NCBI GenBank assembly: GCA_963823895.1
Contig: CAWGNG010000020.1
Location: 248,001-312,000, forward strand
Length of the DNA: 64,000 nt
Source of the DNA: G963675935 sp963823895
GTDB taxonomy: Bacteria; Planctomycetota; Planctomycetia; Pirellulales; Thermoguttaceae
Direction: 5' to 3'
Shown: positions 10,256 to 19,756 of the stretch, in pieces
Layout: every line of letters begins with the position of its first letter
Position numbering within the stretch: position 1 is the first letter of the stretch
The notes under the pieces: model-generated
What the model was told of the DNA's origin: nothing
What the model saw: the letters and a program-made list of their open reading frames with translations, nothing else
The model's database searches: none
Made by a program: the position numbers and the translations under genes

Positions 10256-11733
10256 ATGAGATCAAAAAAACGTAAGGGTGGCCGCGGCCTCTTGACTGTC
10301 CGGCGTTTACCGGTCATCTTCACCCACGACATTCGCCGCGTGATTACCCGCTTTTTCGATCCCGGCGGAGAGACGCGAATCCGCAACATCGTCGAGCGCG
10401 TCGGCGGCCTGAGCGACGAACAGGTCGATCATCTGCTGGAGAACGTGTTCCTGAAGTTCCGCACCCGCCACGGCAACATCGTTCCGACGCTCGATGAGAA
10501 TTATCGCACCGCGATGTCGATGCTCGGCATGTCGGACGACTTCGCCGGCAATCGCCGCCTGTTGATCGGGGCGTACCTGACGGCCGAATACTCGATCGAG
10601 TCGGCCGCGCTGTTCAATCCGTCGATCGTGCCGCACCATAACCAGCGCAACCTGCCGGCCGGGGCGGTGCGGTTCATCATGAGTCTGCGGGCCACGGGCG
10701 AGGGGCACGTTTCCTCGATCGTCTTCCGCTCCGGCGTGATCACCGCGGATCACCAAGTCCAGATCGACCCCTGCGCGCTTCGCCCGGCCGATTCGCGTCG
10801 TGCCCGACAAGCAGTACGAAAAGCCGCTCTTCCGGCGGAAGCTGGTCGACATCGGCGTGCCCGAGGGGGCGATGACCCAAGTGCTCGATCGCCTGCCCGA
10901 CTCTTTTACGTTAGCCCAACTCGAACACGCCATCACCGAGGCGCGGGAGGCGTCGCCGGAGAAGCTTACGATCGAGGCGTCGCTGCAGGACATCCGTTGG
11001 CTGGCCCGATCGAACTATCTGTTGGAGCTTCCGCGAGAGGCCGAGGCGTCGGAAGTGGTCATCTTTCCGCAGACCAGCAATGAGAAGCACGGCATCGAAG
11101 ACCTGCGCATGGTTCGTTTCGTCGACGACGACGGCACGGTGACGTACTTCGGCACTTGCTCGGCCTTCGATGGCTACCGCGTGCTGCCGCAACTGATCGA
11201 GACGAGTGATTTCGTCCGCGTCGGCGTACACACGATCAACGGCGCCTGCGCAGAACAAGGGCATGGCGCTGTTCCCGCGGCGGATCGGCGGGCACTACGT
11301 GATGTGTTCCCGCATCGACGGCGAAAACCTGTACATTATGTATTCCGACATCGTCCACTTCTGGGAGACCGCCGAACTGCTGCAAACGCCCCATCGTCCT
11401 TGGGAACTCGTGCAGATCGGCAACTGCGGCTCACCGCTGGAAACGCCGGAGGGCTGGCTGCTGCTGACCCACGGCGTCGGGCCGATGCGCACCTACTGCA
11501 TCGGCGCCATGCTGTTGGACCTGGACGATCCCTTGAAGGTGATCGGTTGTCTCGACGAGCCCCTGATTACGCCGAGCGAAAAGGAGCGGGACGGCTACGT
11601 GCCGAACGTGGCGTACTCGTGTGGAGCGATGATCCACAACGGCCGGCTCTATCTGCCGTTCGCCACCTCCGACATGATCACCCGCATCGCCGAGGTTTCG
11701 CTCGATTCGCTACTGAATCGGCTGATCGGATAG
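10256..11733 (+). CDS. second GH130 family protein, two frameshifts
   Basis: The GH130 reading passes through three frames. Residues from VRRLPVIFTHDIRRVITRFFDPG to VITADHQVQIDP lie in frame one (to about 10769). PARFARPIRVVPDKQYEKPLFRRKL up to VGVHTINGA lies in the next (to about 11246). AQNKGMALFPRRIGGHYVMCSR to the stop at 11733 lies in the third. Removing one C from the CCCC run at 10768-10771, and one base near 11246, restores a continuous protein of about 490 residues. That is a normal length for the larger GH130 subgroup with an N-terminal helical extension. Family marks are EDLRMVRF, FPRRIGGHY, GNCGSPLETPEGWLLLTHGVG and PNVAYSCGA. It probably shares the mannoside pathway of the upstream cluster. 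The start is uncertain because no clear ribosome site is seen. Confidence 0.75.
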
Positions 11734-11749
11734 CATGGCACACGTGGGT

Positions 11750-11808
11750 GTAGGACGGATTTCCAAATCCGTGGCCATAAATTGGACGGATTCGGAAATC
11801 CGTCTACG
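11750..11808. repeat. inverted repeat downstream of GH130 gene
   Basis: The arms GTAGGACGGATTTCCAAATCC and GGATTCGGAAATCCGTCTAC face each other over a short loop, 17 bases after the GH130 stop. It could act as a transcription terminator, but it lacks a following T-run and resembles the other palindromic mini-repeats of the window. Confidence 0.6.
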
Positions 11809-11867
11809 CTGCCCGACACTTTAGCCGTGCCAGAATAATAGTGTAGTGTCGCACAGATAACATTCTG

Positions 11868-11925
11868 TAGGGAACGGACTCCGTGCCGCTCCAACCAGGG
11901 GGAACGCCGCGGAGGGCGTTCCCTA
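11868..11925. repeat. palindromic repeat abutting IS630 copy 1
   Basis: TAGGGAACGGACTCCGT faces ACGCCGCGGAGGGCGTTCCCTA. The right arm ends exactly where the IS630 terminal sequence begins, so the insertion sequence sits at the edge of a palindrome. Confidence 0.5.
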
Positions 11926-13245
11926 ATGGGTTTTGACAAACAGATTCGGTAGTAATCACGTAAAATGCAGCGATTGGGCCAGTTGACCGTTGCCGAGCAA
12001 CCCTACGTACCGCAGAAGCTGTTTCGAGCCGCGGGCGAATTGCTCCAGGAAGTCGGTGACGCGCTGGTGCAAGGCGGGCCAGTCGTTGGCCAAACGGTGC
12101 ATTTTGAGGATTGTCTCCTTCAGCCATCGCCATAATTTTTCGATCGGGTTCAGCCAGGGGGCGTAAGTCGGCAACCAGATTGGCTTGATTTGAGGATATG
12201 CCCCCACGGCCGTGAGTACGTCGGGATGAGTATGGATCGACCAATTGTCTTGAACGACGTAGATCGTCTTGGCGCGAGCGTAAGTTTTCGCGATCCGTTC
12301 ATACATCTCGATGACCTTGGCTCGACCGATAATGTAGTTGTCCACGTAGGTCACTTTTCCGCTGCAGGCGTTCAGGCCGCCGATCACACGCCACAGCCCA
12401 TTGTTGGACTGTTGCCGATCCGCTTGCGGTGGAGCCGCGGGCGGGGCGGCAGCCCAACTCGGCGCCGGCTCGGGCTAGACGGCGTACCCCATTTCGTCGA
12501 TGAACAGCAATGTCGTTTCCTGGGGGTTGCGCGCCGCTGCTCGCAGGCATCGTTTCAGTTTGGCTACCTTGCTTCGATACTGCGGATCCGGGCTAAAATG
12601 CTGGACCCGACCCGAACGCAATTTCACTCCCAGTTTGCGACGGAGCCACCGCCACACGCCACTGAGCGTGTAATTCTGGATCGTCTTAATGCTGGCGCGA
12701 ATGGTCCGCAACGTCCAGCGGCTGGGCGGCGGACCAGCGGCTGTCGGCATCGCCTCGCGGCGAGCTTCCTCGCCGGGGCCTTGCCGCAGCCGCTCCAACA
12801 CCTGTTCCCGCTGCTCGAAAGGGACGGCGACGGCTGCCTCCCTGCCGCCGCCACAACAGTCCTTCGATCCCGTGTTGTTCATAGCAATCCAACCAATGGT
12901 ACACGGTGTCAGGATCTCGCGGTCTCAGTAGTCCCTGAGTCGCTACCGCATGAGGCGATTGGCCGTCGGCGACCTTCAAGATCGCCGCACACCGTTCCCG
13001 CACGTCCGGACGCCGATCATGGTTCCGATACTCAACCAACGTCCTGCGCTGAGCCTGTGAAAGTTTCAAAGTTCGCTGGTACATGACGATTCATCCTCCC
13101 TTGCGAAGTTACTTCATGGACCCTCCTTTCAATTACTCTCAAGCAACGCCGCCAAAGGCAACCACAAAATGCGCCTGCTAGCAGTGGTGTGCTAGCACAA
13201 TACCTTGAATTCACTACCGATTTTGGCTGTCAAAACCCATCAGAA
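11919..13245 (-). mobile_element. IS630-type insertion sequence, copy 1
   Basis: About 1327 bases bounded by imperfect inverted ends: TTCCCTAATGGGTTTTGACA on the left and TGTCAAAACCCATCAGAA on the right. A second copy at 20034-21360 has the same length and differs at only a few positions, but lies in the opposite direction. The boundary is taken as the limit of identity between the two copies. A clean TA target duplication is not visible. Confidence 0.8.
11956..13084 (-). pseudogene. IS630 family transposase, split by frameshift and amber stop (copy 1)
   Basis: Three pieces together make one IS630 transposase. An N-terminal helix-turn-helix part (MYQRTLKLSQAQRRTLVEY...HWLDCYEQHGIEGLLWRR) starts at 13084. 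A second piece in another frame carries SRWTLRTIRASI, SLSGVWRWL-like text and the first catalytic Asp in FIDEMGYAV, followed by a TAG. A third piece is in the same frame as the second, with the second Asp (VVQDNWSIHTHP) and the Glu (WLNPIEKLWRWLK). The shift and the TAG occur at identical sites in copy 2, so they existed before the copies separated. Activity would need recoding or a helper transposase in trans. Confidence 0.75.
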
Positions 13246-13297
13246 ACGCTACACTAGTGTAGTGATTCACAATTGAGTGACTTTACGGAAGGGCAAC

Positions 13298-13368
13298 AGG
13301 TGGGGCAGACATTCCTGTCTGCCAGGGAAATCGGGCAAGCCTGGCAGACAGGAATGTCTGCCCCACCT
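13298..13368. repeat. palindromic element (GTGGGGCAGACATTCCTGTC family), intergenic copy
   Basis: AGGTGGGGCAGACATTCCTG is followed about 30 bases later by its complement CAGGAATGTCTGCCCCACCT. The same arms occur inside tilS at 22274-22343. This copy lies just outside IS630 copy 1. Confidence 0.85.
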
Positions 13369-13413
13369 GTCAATCCCATGATTTATAAAACCCCAATAGC
13401 GTGACGCACTACA

Positions 13414-14766
13414 CTAGCTGGCGGCTGCATCGACCTTTACGTCTCTTTTCCTTCGCCACCAGCCCGGCCGCACGGCGGAGATGGCCACGCGATCTTCGAG
13501 ATTGGGGCGGAAGATGGTGAGGATCAACAAGGGGAGGTACCACGCCATGCACAGGCCGCCTTGGTGGGCGTGCCAGAATTGGGTGGCCAACATCACCGTG
13601 GCCGAGCAGCTTAGCAGCGTGCCGAGGTTCTTCTGCGCCGGCCAGATGGCCATGCCGGCGCAAATCGCCACGAACAAGGCCAGCACCGGAATCCGATAGG
13701 ACGGATCGTAGTACTTCCAGAAGCCCGACGCCTCGATGCCCAACGGATTGCGCCAGCCGACCATGCGTGCGACCTGGGTGAGGAAGGCGCCGAAATTGTG
13801 CCAGTGCAGGGTCAGCGAGGCGGCCAACAGCGCCAGCGCCAGCAAGACCCCGCAGACGAATCGCACCAGCCCGCGCCGCCAGTAAAAACTGCACCACAGC
13901 GGCAGCAGGAACAACGGATAGTAGATCAGCCCGGCGGCCAGTCCCAACAGCACGCCCGAAAACAGCGGCAGCCGATAGGCGGCCAGCATCCAAACCAACA
14001 ACGCGGCGGGGACAACGTGATCGATCTGGCTGGTGAGCTGACTGGTGTAGAAGGTCAGCAGGTAGAGCGTTGCCGCCGCCACGCCGGTGTGGATGTTGTC
14101 GAAATGCCGGTAGCCGAGCCAGACCATTCCGGCCACGATCACCAGATAGGCCAAGATGGCCGCCGCGCGCGTCGTCGCCGCCAGAATCAGGGCCTGGCGA
14201 TGCGTTCCGGGCTGGGCGGCGTCGGGCGCGGCCGAGACCATCGCCTCGTTGGCAAAGCCGGCAAACTTGTAGAACCATTCGTATCCCGGCGGAGTGGGCG
14301 CCGATCCCGGATTGGGCGCCGATTGCGCCTCCTGTTTCGCCAACTCGTATTCGAGCCGCTCCTTCGGGCTGGTGATGACGTTCGCCATCAGAAACACCAA
14401 CAGGGCGGCGCCCGTAAACGTCAGGCCGCTGGCCGACAGGTTCGGTTCCAACTGCGGCCGGCGGACCATCATCGGATCCAACAGCAGGCGGATCAGAAAG
14501 AAGCCGCTGACGGCGAACAACCAGACGTAGCCCGCCTGGACTAATTCGGTCCCGCGGGCCGCCACGAGCGCGTCCGAAGCGTGCTGCATCGGCAGGCCAT
14601 GATAAATCAGCAGCAACCCGGGCGAGAAACAGATCAGCCCGACCAGGTCCAAGTTGCGCACGCTCCAGAAGCGGCGGAACTTGAAGTAGATGCCGATCAT
14701 CATCAGGGCCGAAATGTAGGCCCAGGTGGTCGGATCCAGTTTGTACCCAAACAGAATTTCGCGCAT
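13414..14766 (-). CDS. multi-pass membrane protein, possible glycosyltransferase-like
   Basis: 450 residues with about ten hydrophobic segments and short charged loops, starting at ATG 14766 (MREILFGYKLDPTTWAYISALMM). The only long soluble stretch is a loop around residues 155-195 (ERLEYELAKQEAQSAP...). The C-terminus is Arg/Lys-rich and probably cytoplasmic. The pattern is reminiscent of DUF2029/GT-C-type membrane glycosyltransferases (HASDALVAARG, FYTSQLTSQIDHVVPAALL), but I see no diagnostic motif. The ribosome site is weak. The gene stands alone between IS630 copy 1 and a repeat-rich gap. Membrane location is well supported, function is not. Confidence 0.7.
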   Translation of the reverse strand: MREILFGYKLDPTTWAYISALMMIGIYFKFRRFWSVRNLDLVGLICFSPGLLLIYHGLPMQHASDALVAARGTELVQAGYVWLFAVSGFFLIRLLLDPMMVRRPQLEPNLSASGLTFTGAALLVFLMANVITSPKERLEYELAKQEAQSAPNPGSAPTPPGYEWFYKFAGFANEAMVSAAPDAAQPGTHRQALILAATTRAAAILAYLVIVAGMVWLGYRHFDNIHTGVAAATLYLLTFYTSQLTSQIDHVVPAALLVWMLAAYRLPLFSGVLLGLAAGLIYYPLFLLPLWCSFYWRRGLVRFVCGVLLALALLAASLTLHWHNFGAFLTQVARMVGWRNPLGIEASGFWKYYDPSYRIPVLALFVAICAGMAIWPAQKNLGTLLSCSATVMLATQFWHAHQGGLCMAWYLPLLILTIFRPNLEDRVAISAVRPGWWRRKRDVKVDAAAS

Positions 14767-15356
14767 GGAATTTTAGGATACACAACTGGTGGTAGTTTTC
14801 AACCCCCAGGAAAAACACAGTCGCAGCGGCACGCAGTGGAAGATGTCTTCCCCGGGCGAACCAACCCCATACGACGGGTGGTTTCCCGGTCGCGGTTGAG
14901 GCGTTTTTTGACGATATACTGGGGGGTGACCGGAATGGGTGGCGCGCCTTCCGTGATGGCGAGCTTTATGCCCGTTGAGAGTCCGTCCGCCTTTCGTGGC
15001 AAGATGGGAAGCTATGATGGCAAGCAAGGCAAGGAAACGGGGCTGTTTACCGATTGCCGTGCCGACGCTACCGAAGAAGGCCGCACTGCCGTTGTCGTAA
15101 GTCGTTATGCCACAACGCTGCAAAAGGCGGACGGACTCTTGACGGGCATTTCCGCCGCAGGCGGTATTCGGCCCGTGCTTCAGCACGGGTTCGCGGGCCT
15201 AACACCGCCTTCGGCGGAAAGGGCCGCAAACGACCCTGCAACGCGCAATCTGCACCGGTCCGCCCTCAATCCCGCTGGCATTTCTTGCCGATTTCTGTAA
15301 AAATAGGAGGCAGAGGGCAAGCCGCGGGTTGCTCGGAACGAGCAGGAGAGTGAAGT
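14767..15356. repeat. 590-base gap with nested palindromes
   Basis: No convincing gene is seen. TGCCCGTTGAGAGTCCGTCCGCC at about 14969 is answered by an inverted copy at about 15125-15149 (GGCGGACGGACTCTTGACGGGCA), forming a palindrome of about 180 bases. A second hairpin, GGCCCGTGCTTCAGCACGGG..., sits at about 15168-15230. AGGAG before 15357 is the ribosome site of the next gene. Confidence 0.65.
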
Positions 15357-16400
15357 ATGGCCACGCGCTATCGTGCCGCCTTTACCTTGGTCGAACTTCT
15401 GGTGGTCATCGCCATCATTGCCACGTTGATGGGCCTGTTGCTGCCGGCAGTGCTCAATGCCCGCAACAAAGCCCGCATCCACCAGTGCGCCAGTAACGAG
15501 GAGCAACTCGGCAAGGCGATCATCACCTATGAGATGGAAACGCGGCGCCTCCCCGGTTATGCGAACAACGCCCGTGGAAATGCGGTCACGTGGGCGGCCC
15601 TGATGCTGCCTTATATCGATCGCCACGATTTGTGGGAAGGCCCCACGGGCAACAACGGCTGGCGCAGCGGCAACCCGGATGCGTCATGTTACACGACCGT
15701 GAGTCTGTTTGTCTGCCCCTCCGATTCGCCGACGGGGAATTATCCTTTATCGTACGTTGTCAACGTCGGGCGAGGGCTGCCTCCTACACCACCAGGGCAG
15801 CAGCCACCCGAACCAGTGACATTGCTGCCGCCGCTGCCGCCGCAAGATGGCTCGACAACAAGCGATTACACAACACAGACCGGTCTGTTTCGGAACTTAA
15901 CCCTGACAACAGCGTTCGGCCAGAACGGGAACGTGAAGCAAATTTCCATGACCGATGTGAGGTCGCCGTCGCGTCGTCCCATGATTGCGGAGAGTGCCTA
16001 CAACACGAGTTTCCTGTTATGCGGTAGCGTGCCAGCCATGAAGGGCAAACAACCAATCCCGCCGCGCAATTGGACTGACTCGGACATCAACCCTAGCCTC
16101 AAATCGTCCAGGTCTGTTACTGCGGTGCAATTTGGCTTCCTGTTCTGGCCATATTACGGGCCCGGGACGAACCCGGCGAAATGGACCGGCAATCCGATCG
16201 TCCGGCGGCCACCACCGCCGAATAGCCCTGGTGCAATAATACCGATTCACACGGGCGTGATAAACGTGACCTTCTGCGATGGCCATTGCGAGCAAATATC
16301 CGACGATCCCGACAACGTTATCGCATCGATAGATACAACGAGCGGCACTCCCATCGTCCGTCCCAATTACGACTACGACGATATTTCCACTTATCCCTAG
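15357..16400 (+). CDS. DUF1559 prepilin-type protein
   Basis: 347 residues. The N-terminus AAFTLVELLVVIAIIATLMGLLLPAV is a classic type IV prepilin/pseudopilin signal (cleavage before FTLVELL, Glu at +5). NARNKARIHQCASNEEQLGKAI follows, the DUF1559 signature. The C-terminus has the family's H-x9-DG-type motif (VTFCDGHCEQISD). DUF1559 proteins occur in tens to hundreds of copies per planctomycete genome; they are exported pseudopilin-like proteins of unknown role. The start is supported by AGGAG about ten bases upstream. There is no neighbouring pilus gene, so this is a stand-alone paralogue. A REP-like hairpin region follows. Confidence 0.92.
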   Translation: MATRYRAAFTLVELLVVIAIIATLMGLLLPAVLNARNKARIHQCASNEEQLGKAIITYEMETRRLPGYANNARGNAVTWAALMLPYIDRHDLWEGPTGNNGWRSGNPDASCYTTVSLFVCPSDSPTGNYPLSYVVNVGRGLPPTPPGQQPPEPVTLLPPLPPQDGSTTSDYTTQTGLFRNLTLTTAFGQNGNVKQISMTDVRSPSRRPMIAESAYNTSFLLCGSVPAMKGKQPIPPRNWTDSDINPSLKSSRSVTAVQFGFLFWPYYGPGTNPAKWTGNPIVRRPPPPNSPGAIIPIHTGVINVTFCDGHCEQISDDPDNVIASIDTTSGTPIVRPNYDYDDISTYP

Positions 16401-16700
16401 TCCTTAATCAAACGGGTAGCCCGATAGCTTGCCTATCGGGGCGGCAAAGCCGCAAGATGGTTTTCGGCTGCCGATCCGCCCTCGCGTGCCTACGGCACAC
16501 CGATAGCAGAGCTATCCGGTTCTGCGGCGAGGGGGCGGCAGTTGTGCCGCTAGCAGTTCCCGGAGTTTTCCCGCCGAATTGCCACAAGCCGGGAGCCGTT
16601 GGCTCCCGGCTATTCCCGACATCGTCAATCTGACAGTCAATAAACACGGCGGCGTCGCTGTTGTCGCGACAGCCGACAACAACTCTGGCCGCTTCCGCCT
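16401..16700. repeat. repeat-rich intergenic region with hairpins
   Basis: Between two convergent genes. TAGCCCGATAGCTTGCCTATCGGGG (about 16414-16440) and AGCCGGGAGCCGTTGGCTCCCGGCT (16587-16612) form hairpins. The second belongs to the same family as the arms of the in-frame element at 60339-60416 in addB. They may also serve as bidirectional terminators. Confidence 0.65.
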
Positions 16701-17507
16701 TCAGCTTCCCTCCAGCCGCTTTGCTGCCGCTTCGTCGATGCAGATCCGGCGGATGGCCGTGGCGTGGCCCGTCTGCGGATCGATGTCGACGATGCTGCCG
16801 TTGAGGCGCACGTCGCCGGTGGCCACCTCGTAATGGGTCGGCCGAAAGGTGCGCGTGGTCTCCATCACCCGATCGATGCGGCGGCCCAAAATGCTCTCGT
16901 GCGGGCCGGTCATGCCGACGTCGCATTGGAACGCCGTGCCGCCGGGCAAAATCGCTTCGTCGGCGGTTGCAACGTGCGTGTGGGTGCCCAGCACGGCGCT
17001 GACACGGCCGTCGAGGTGGCGGCCCATCAGTTGCTTGTCGCTGGTGGCCTCGGCGTGGAAGTCGAGAAGGATGACGCGAACGTCGCCGGGCAGGGCGGCC
17101 AAGACGCGGTCGGCGGCGTTGAAGGGACAATCGATCGGCGGCATGAAGACCCGCCCCAGCAGCGTGAAAAACGCCACGCCGACTTGCTGCCGAGTCCGTA
17201 GAACGGCGTAATCGTGTCCCGGCGCGGCCGGCGGATAGTTTGCCGCCCGCACGATGCGGCGTTCCGTTTGCAGGATCGGAAAGATTTCGCGGCGGCGAAA
17301 GGCGTGGTCGCCCAGGGTGATGCCGTCGATGCCGGCGTTCATCAACTCGTGGTAGATTTCCGGCGTAATGCCCGAGCCGGCCGCGGCGTTTTCGGCGTTG
17401 GCCACCACCAGATCGAGATTCTCTTCGGCGCGCAGCCCGCGCAGGGTCTGCTTGCAGATGTGCCGCCCCGGCTTGCCGACGATGTCGCCGATGAAGAGGA
17501 TTCGCAT
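16701..17507 (-). CDS. ymdB: TIGR00282 family metallophosphoesterase (YmdB)
   Basis: 268 residues, ATG at 17507. The full YmdB pattern is present: MRILFIGDIVGKPGR (first metal motif GD), ANAENAAAGSGITPE (N and E ligands), GITLGDHAF, LDFHAEATSDK and LGTHTHVATADE (His ligands), and QCDVGMTGPHESILG. Family members are binuclear phosphodiesterases acting on cyclic nucleotides, and they affect RNase Y-linked RNA regulation. Where the family usually has GDHTWD, this protein has GDHAFRR. It lies immediately downstream of rny on the same strand, the conserved arrangement. The spacer, however, contains a long G-rich/C-rich palindrome, which leaves no good ribosome binding site. Confidence 0.93.
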   Translation of the reverse strand: MRILFIGDIVGKPGRHICKQTLRGLRAEENLDLVVANAENAAAGSGITPEIYHELMNAGIDGITLGDHAFRRREIFPILQTERRIVRAANYPPAAPGHDYAVLRTRQQVGVAFFTLLGRVFMPPIDCPFNAADRVLAALPGDVRVILLDFHAEATSDKQLMGRHLDGRVSAVLGTHTHVATADEAILPGGTAFQCDVGMTGPHESILGRRIDRVMETTRTFRPTHYEVATGDVRLNGSIVDIDPQTGHATAIRRICIDEAAAKRLEGS

Positions 17508-17514
17508 GAGAGGG

Positions 17515-17655
17515 GTCAGGGGCTAGGGACTAGGGGCCAGGGAGACGAGGATAGAGGGAGAGGGGGAGACGTGGAGATAGGGAAGCAAACGACGCCCACG
17601 AATTCTCTTCTGCTCATCTCCCACTCTCCCTCCCACCTCGTCTCCCCCTCTTCAT
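17515..17655. repeat. long G-rich/C-rich palindrome between rny and ymdB
   Basis: A purine-rich arm (GGAGACGAGGATAGAGGGAG and neighbours) is separated by a mixed centre from its pyrimidine-rich complement (CTCCCTCCCACCTCGTCTCC and neighbours). It has the same architecture as elements at 53935-54067, 59125-59366 and 61051-61227. Confidence 0.7.
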
Positions 17656-19223
17656 CACCGCGCCATCTCGACGTGCCTTGTCTCCCGCAGCACGGTCACT
17701 TTGATCTCGCCGGGATAGGTCAGTTGTTGCTCGAACGCGGTGACGATGTCGTGGCAAATTTTGGCGGCCGATTCGTCGGTCGTCTCCTTGGCGCTGACGA
17801 TCACGCGCAATTCGCGGCCGGCCTGAATCGCATAGGCCTGCTCGACGCCGGCGAAGTGGCTGGCGATCGACTCCAATTCCTCCATCCGCTTGACGTAACG
17901 TTCCAGCGTTTCGCGGCGGGCACCGGGCCGCGAGGCGCTGCAAGCGTCGGCCGCCGAGACCAGCACGGTGTACGGGTTCTCGACGCGGAGGTCGTCGTGG
18001 TGTCCGATGGCGGCCTGAATCACCTCGGGCCGCTCGCCGTAGCGCTTCAAGAGATCGGCGCCGATCTTCGGATGGCCCCCTTCCGCCTCGTGATCGGCCG
18101 CCTTGCCGATGTCGTGCAGCAGGCCGCAACGCCGGGCCAACTTGCCGTCGAACTTCGTCTCGTCGGCCAGCATCCCCGCGATGAACGCCACTTCGATGCT
18201 GTGCCGCAGCACGTTCTGGCTGTAGCTGGTGCGAAAATGGAGCCGGCCGAGCAGATTGACCAGCCGCTCGTGCAGCCCGTGAACGTCGGCCTCCATGCAG
18301 GCTTGCTCGCCCAACTTCTGGATGTGACGATCGAGTTCGCGTTGCGTGCCGGCGACGATCTCCTCGATCCGCGTGGGATGAATCCGCCCGTCGGCGATCA
18401 GTTTTTCCAGCGACAGTCGGGCGACCTCGCGGCGGATCGTGTCGAAGGCGCTGACGATGACCACGCCCGGGGTGTCGTCGATGATGACGTCCACTCCGGT
18501 GGCCTTCTCGAAAGCGCGGATATTCCGCCCTTCACGGCCGATGATTCGCCCCTTCATTTCGTCGTTGGGGATGCCGACGGTGCTGGTGGTGGTTTCGGCA
18601 GTGTGGGCGGCGGCGTAACGCTGGATCGAGGTGAGCAGGACGTCGCGGGTTTTGTGCTCGCAGATTTCGGCCAGGCGGTTCTCATGGGCGAGAATCACCG
18701 CCCCGGTCTCTTTCTGCAATTGGCTGTCGAGCAGTTCGAGCAGCCGTCGGGTGGCCTCCTCCTGGCTCAGCCCGCTTAGCTCATGCAACGTCTGCCGCTG
18801 GAGGTCCAAGAGCTTCGAGAGCTCGTCCTTGCGGCGGTTGGCGTCCTGGATGCGCTCGGTGAGCTTGCGCTGCGTGCTCTCGACCATCTTCTCCTGCTTG
18901 CGCAGCACTTCGGCCTGTTCTTCCAGTGCGTCCTGGCGTTTGTCCAACAGTCGCTCGCGTTCGTGCAATTCGCCGCGGAGCCGCCGCAACTCTTTTTCGT
19001 TCTCGCCCTGCTGCTGCAAGGTCATTTCCTTGATTTGCAGCTCGGCCTCGCGGCGGCGGTTCTCGACCTCCATCTCGGCCTTGCGAACGATCTCCTTCGC
19101 CTCGGTTTCGGCGTCTCGCTTCCGCAGCCGGTCCATGAAGCGGGTTATCCAAAACGCTCCGAAAACGGCCGCCACCAAGACGGCGCCGTATATGTAAATA
19201 CCCATACCACCTATACCGGGCAC
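17655..19223 (-). CDS. rny: ribonuclease Y
   Basis: 522 residues. The GTG at 19223, with AGGAG seven bases upstream, is preferred over the in-frame ATG at 19205. The N-terminus is one membrane segment (IYIYGAVLVAAVFGAFWIT). A long charged coiled coil follows (about residues 30-200), then a KH domain (IIGREGRNIRAFEKATGVD) and an HD domain (LLHDIGKAADHE) with downstream GGHPKIGADLL. RNase Y is a membrane-anchored endoribonuclease that starts mRNA decay. The gene is complete and the next gene is ymdB. The group lies between the two inverted IS630 copies, so an inversion between them would flip it. Confidence 0.96.
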   Translation of the reverse strand: MPGIGGMGIYIYGAVLVAAVFGAFWITRFMDRLRKRDAETEAKEIVRKAEMEVENRRREAELQIKEMTLQQQGENEKELRRLRGELHERERLLDKRQDALEEQAEVLRKQEKMVESTQRKLTERIQDANRRKDELSKLLDLQRQTLHELSGLSQEEATRRLLELLDSQLQKETGAVILAHENRLAEICEHKTRDVLLTSIQRYAAAHTAETTTSTVGIPNDEMKGRIIGREGRNIRAFEKATGVDVIIDDTPGVVIVSAFDTIRREVARLSLEKLIADGRIHPTRIEEIVAGTQRELDRHIQKLGEQACMEADVHGLHERLVNLLGRLHFRTSYSQNVLRHSIEVAFIAGMLADETKFDGKLARRCGLLHDIGKAADHEAEGGHPKIGADLLKRYGERPEVIQAAIGHHDDLRVENPYTVLVSAADACSASRPGARRETLERYVKRMEELESIASHFAGVEQAYAIQAGRELRVIVSAKETTDESAAKICHDIVTAFEQQLTYPGEIKVTVLRETRHVEMAR

Positions 19224-19357
19224 GGCAATGCTCCTGTTAAGTCGGCGGAACCGCGCGGTGCGCGGCAACGCCGACGACACTGGTCGGTGAGCAAAGGACG
19301 ACCGGCGGAACGCCGCCGGCCGACGCACGGAAACGGCACAGAAGCCGAGAGAACAGC

Positions 19358-19756
19358 CTATACCCCGCCGTAACGCGGGGATGTACACCATGCTGGCGAG
19401 CCTCGCCACGCGGACGAGGAGCCCGACAACACACGCACGCAGGAAAGGGAATCAAGCCGCACTGTCATCCAACCGATGTCGAGAAACGCGGCGGTGACGC
19501 GATCGTTGCCGCGGCGCAAACCGCGGCGCGGCCGAATCGAGGGCAAAAAGCCCTGCGAGCCGGCGGCCGCATCGCCGCCCAATCGGAGACCCGCCAGCCA
19601 GCCAGCGACGATCGTCAATAGGTCAATCATCGTCGGCTGGGCCTTGGACATCGAGTGGTTCTTGCTGCCTAATACACTACGATCCGAAGAAACGTTCATA
19701 TTGCTGTTCATCGGCTTCGGCTGCCGCCAGCGGCCCACCGAAGGCACTTTGTTCAT
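19358..19756 (-). CDS. hypothetical small protein upstream of rny
   Basis: A possible 132-residue frame starting at ATG 19756 with GAGG about six bases upstream and an AT-richer stretch ahead. One segment could be membrane-associated (PTMIDLLTIVAGWLAGLRLGG); the rest is Arg/Ser-rich. I recognise no family, and composition alone does not separate it from a chance frame in GC-rich DNA. It lies on the same strand as rny, about 130 bases ahead. Confidence 0.25.
   Translation of the reverse strand: MNKVPSVGRWRQPKPMNSNMNVSSDRSVLGSKNHSMSKAQPTMIDLLTIVAGWLAGLRLGGDAAAGSQGFLPSIRPRRGLRRGNDRVTAAFLDIGWMTVRLDSLSCVRVLSGSSSAWRGSPAWCTSPRYGGV

Noticed and set aside
12190..13086. 298-residue plus-strand frame in IS630 copy 1 (also present in copy 2)
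   Set aside because: It repeats in both copies only because the DNA is repeated; the complementary strand carries the transposase motifs.
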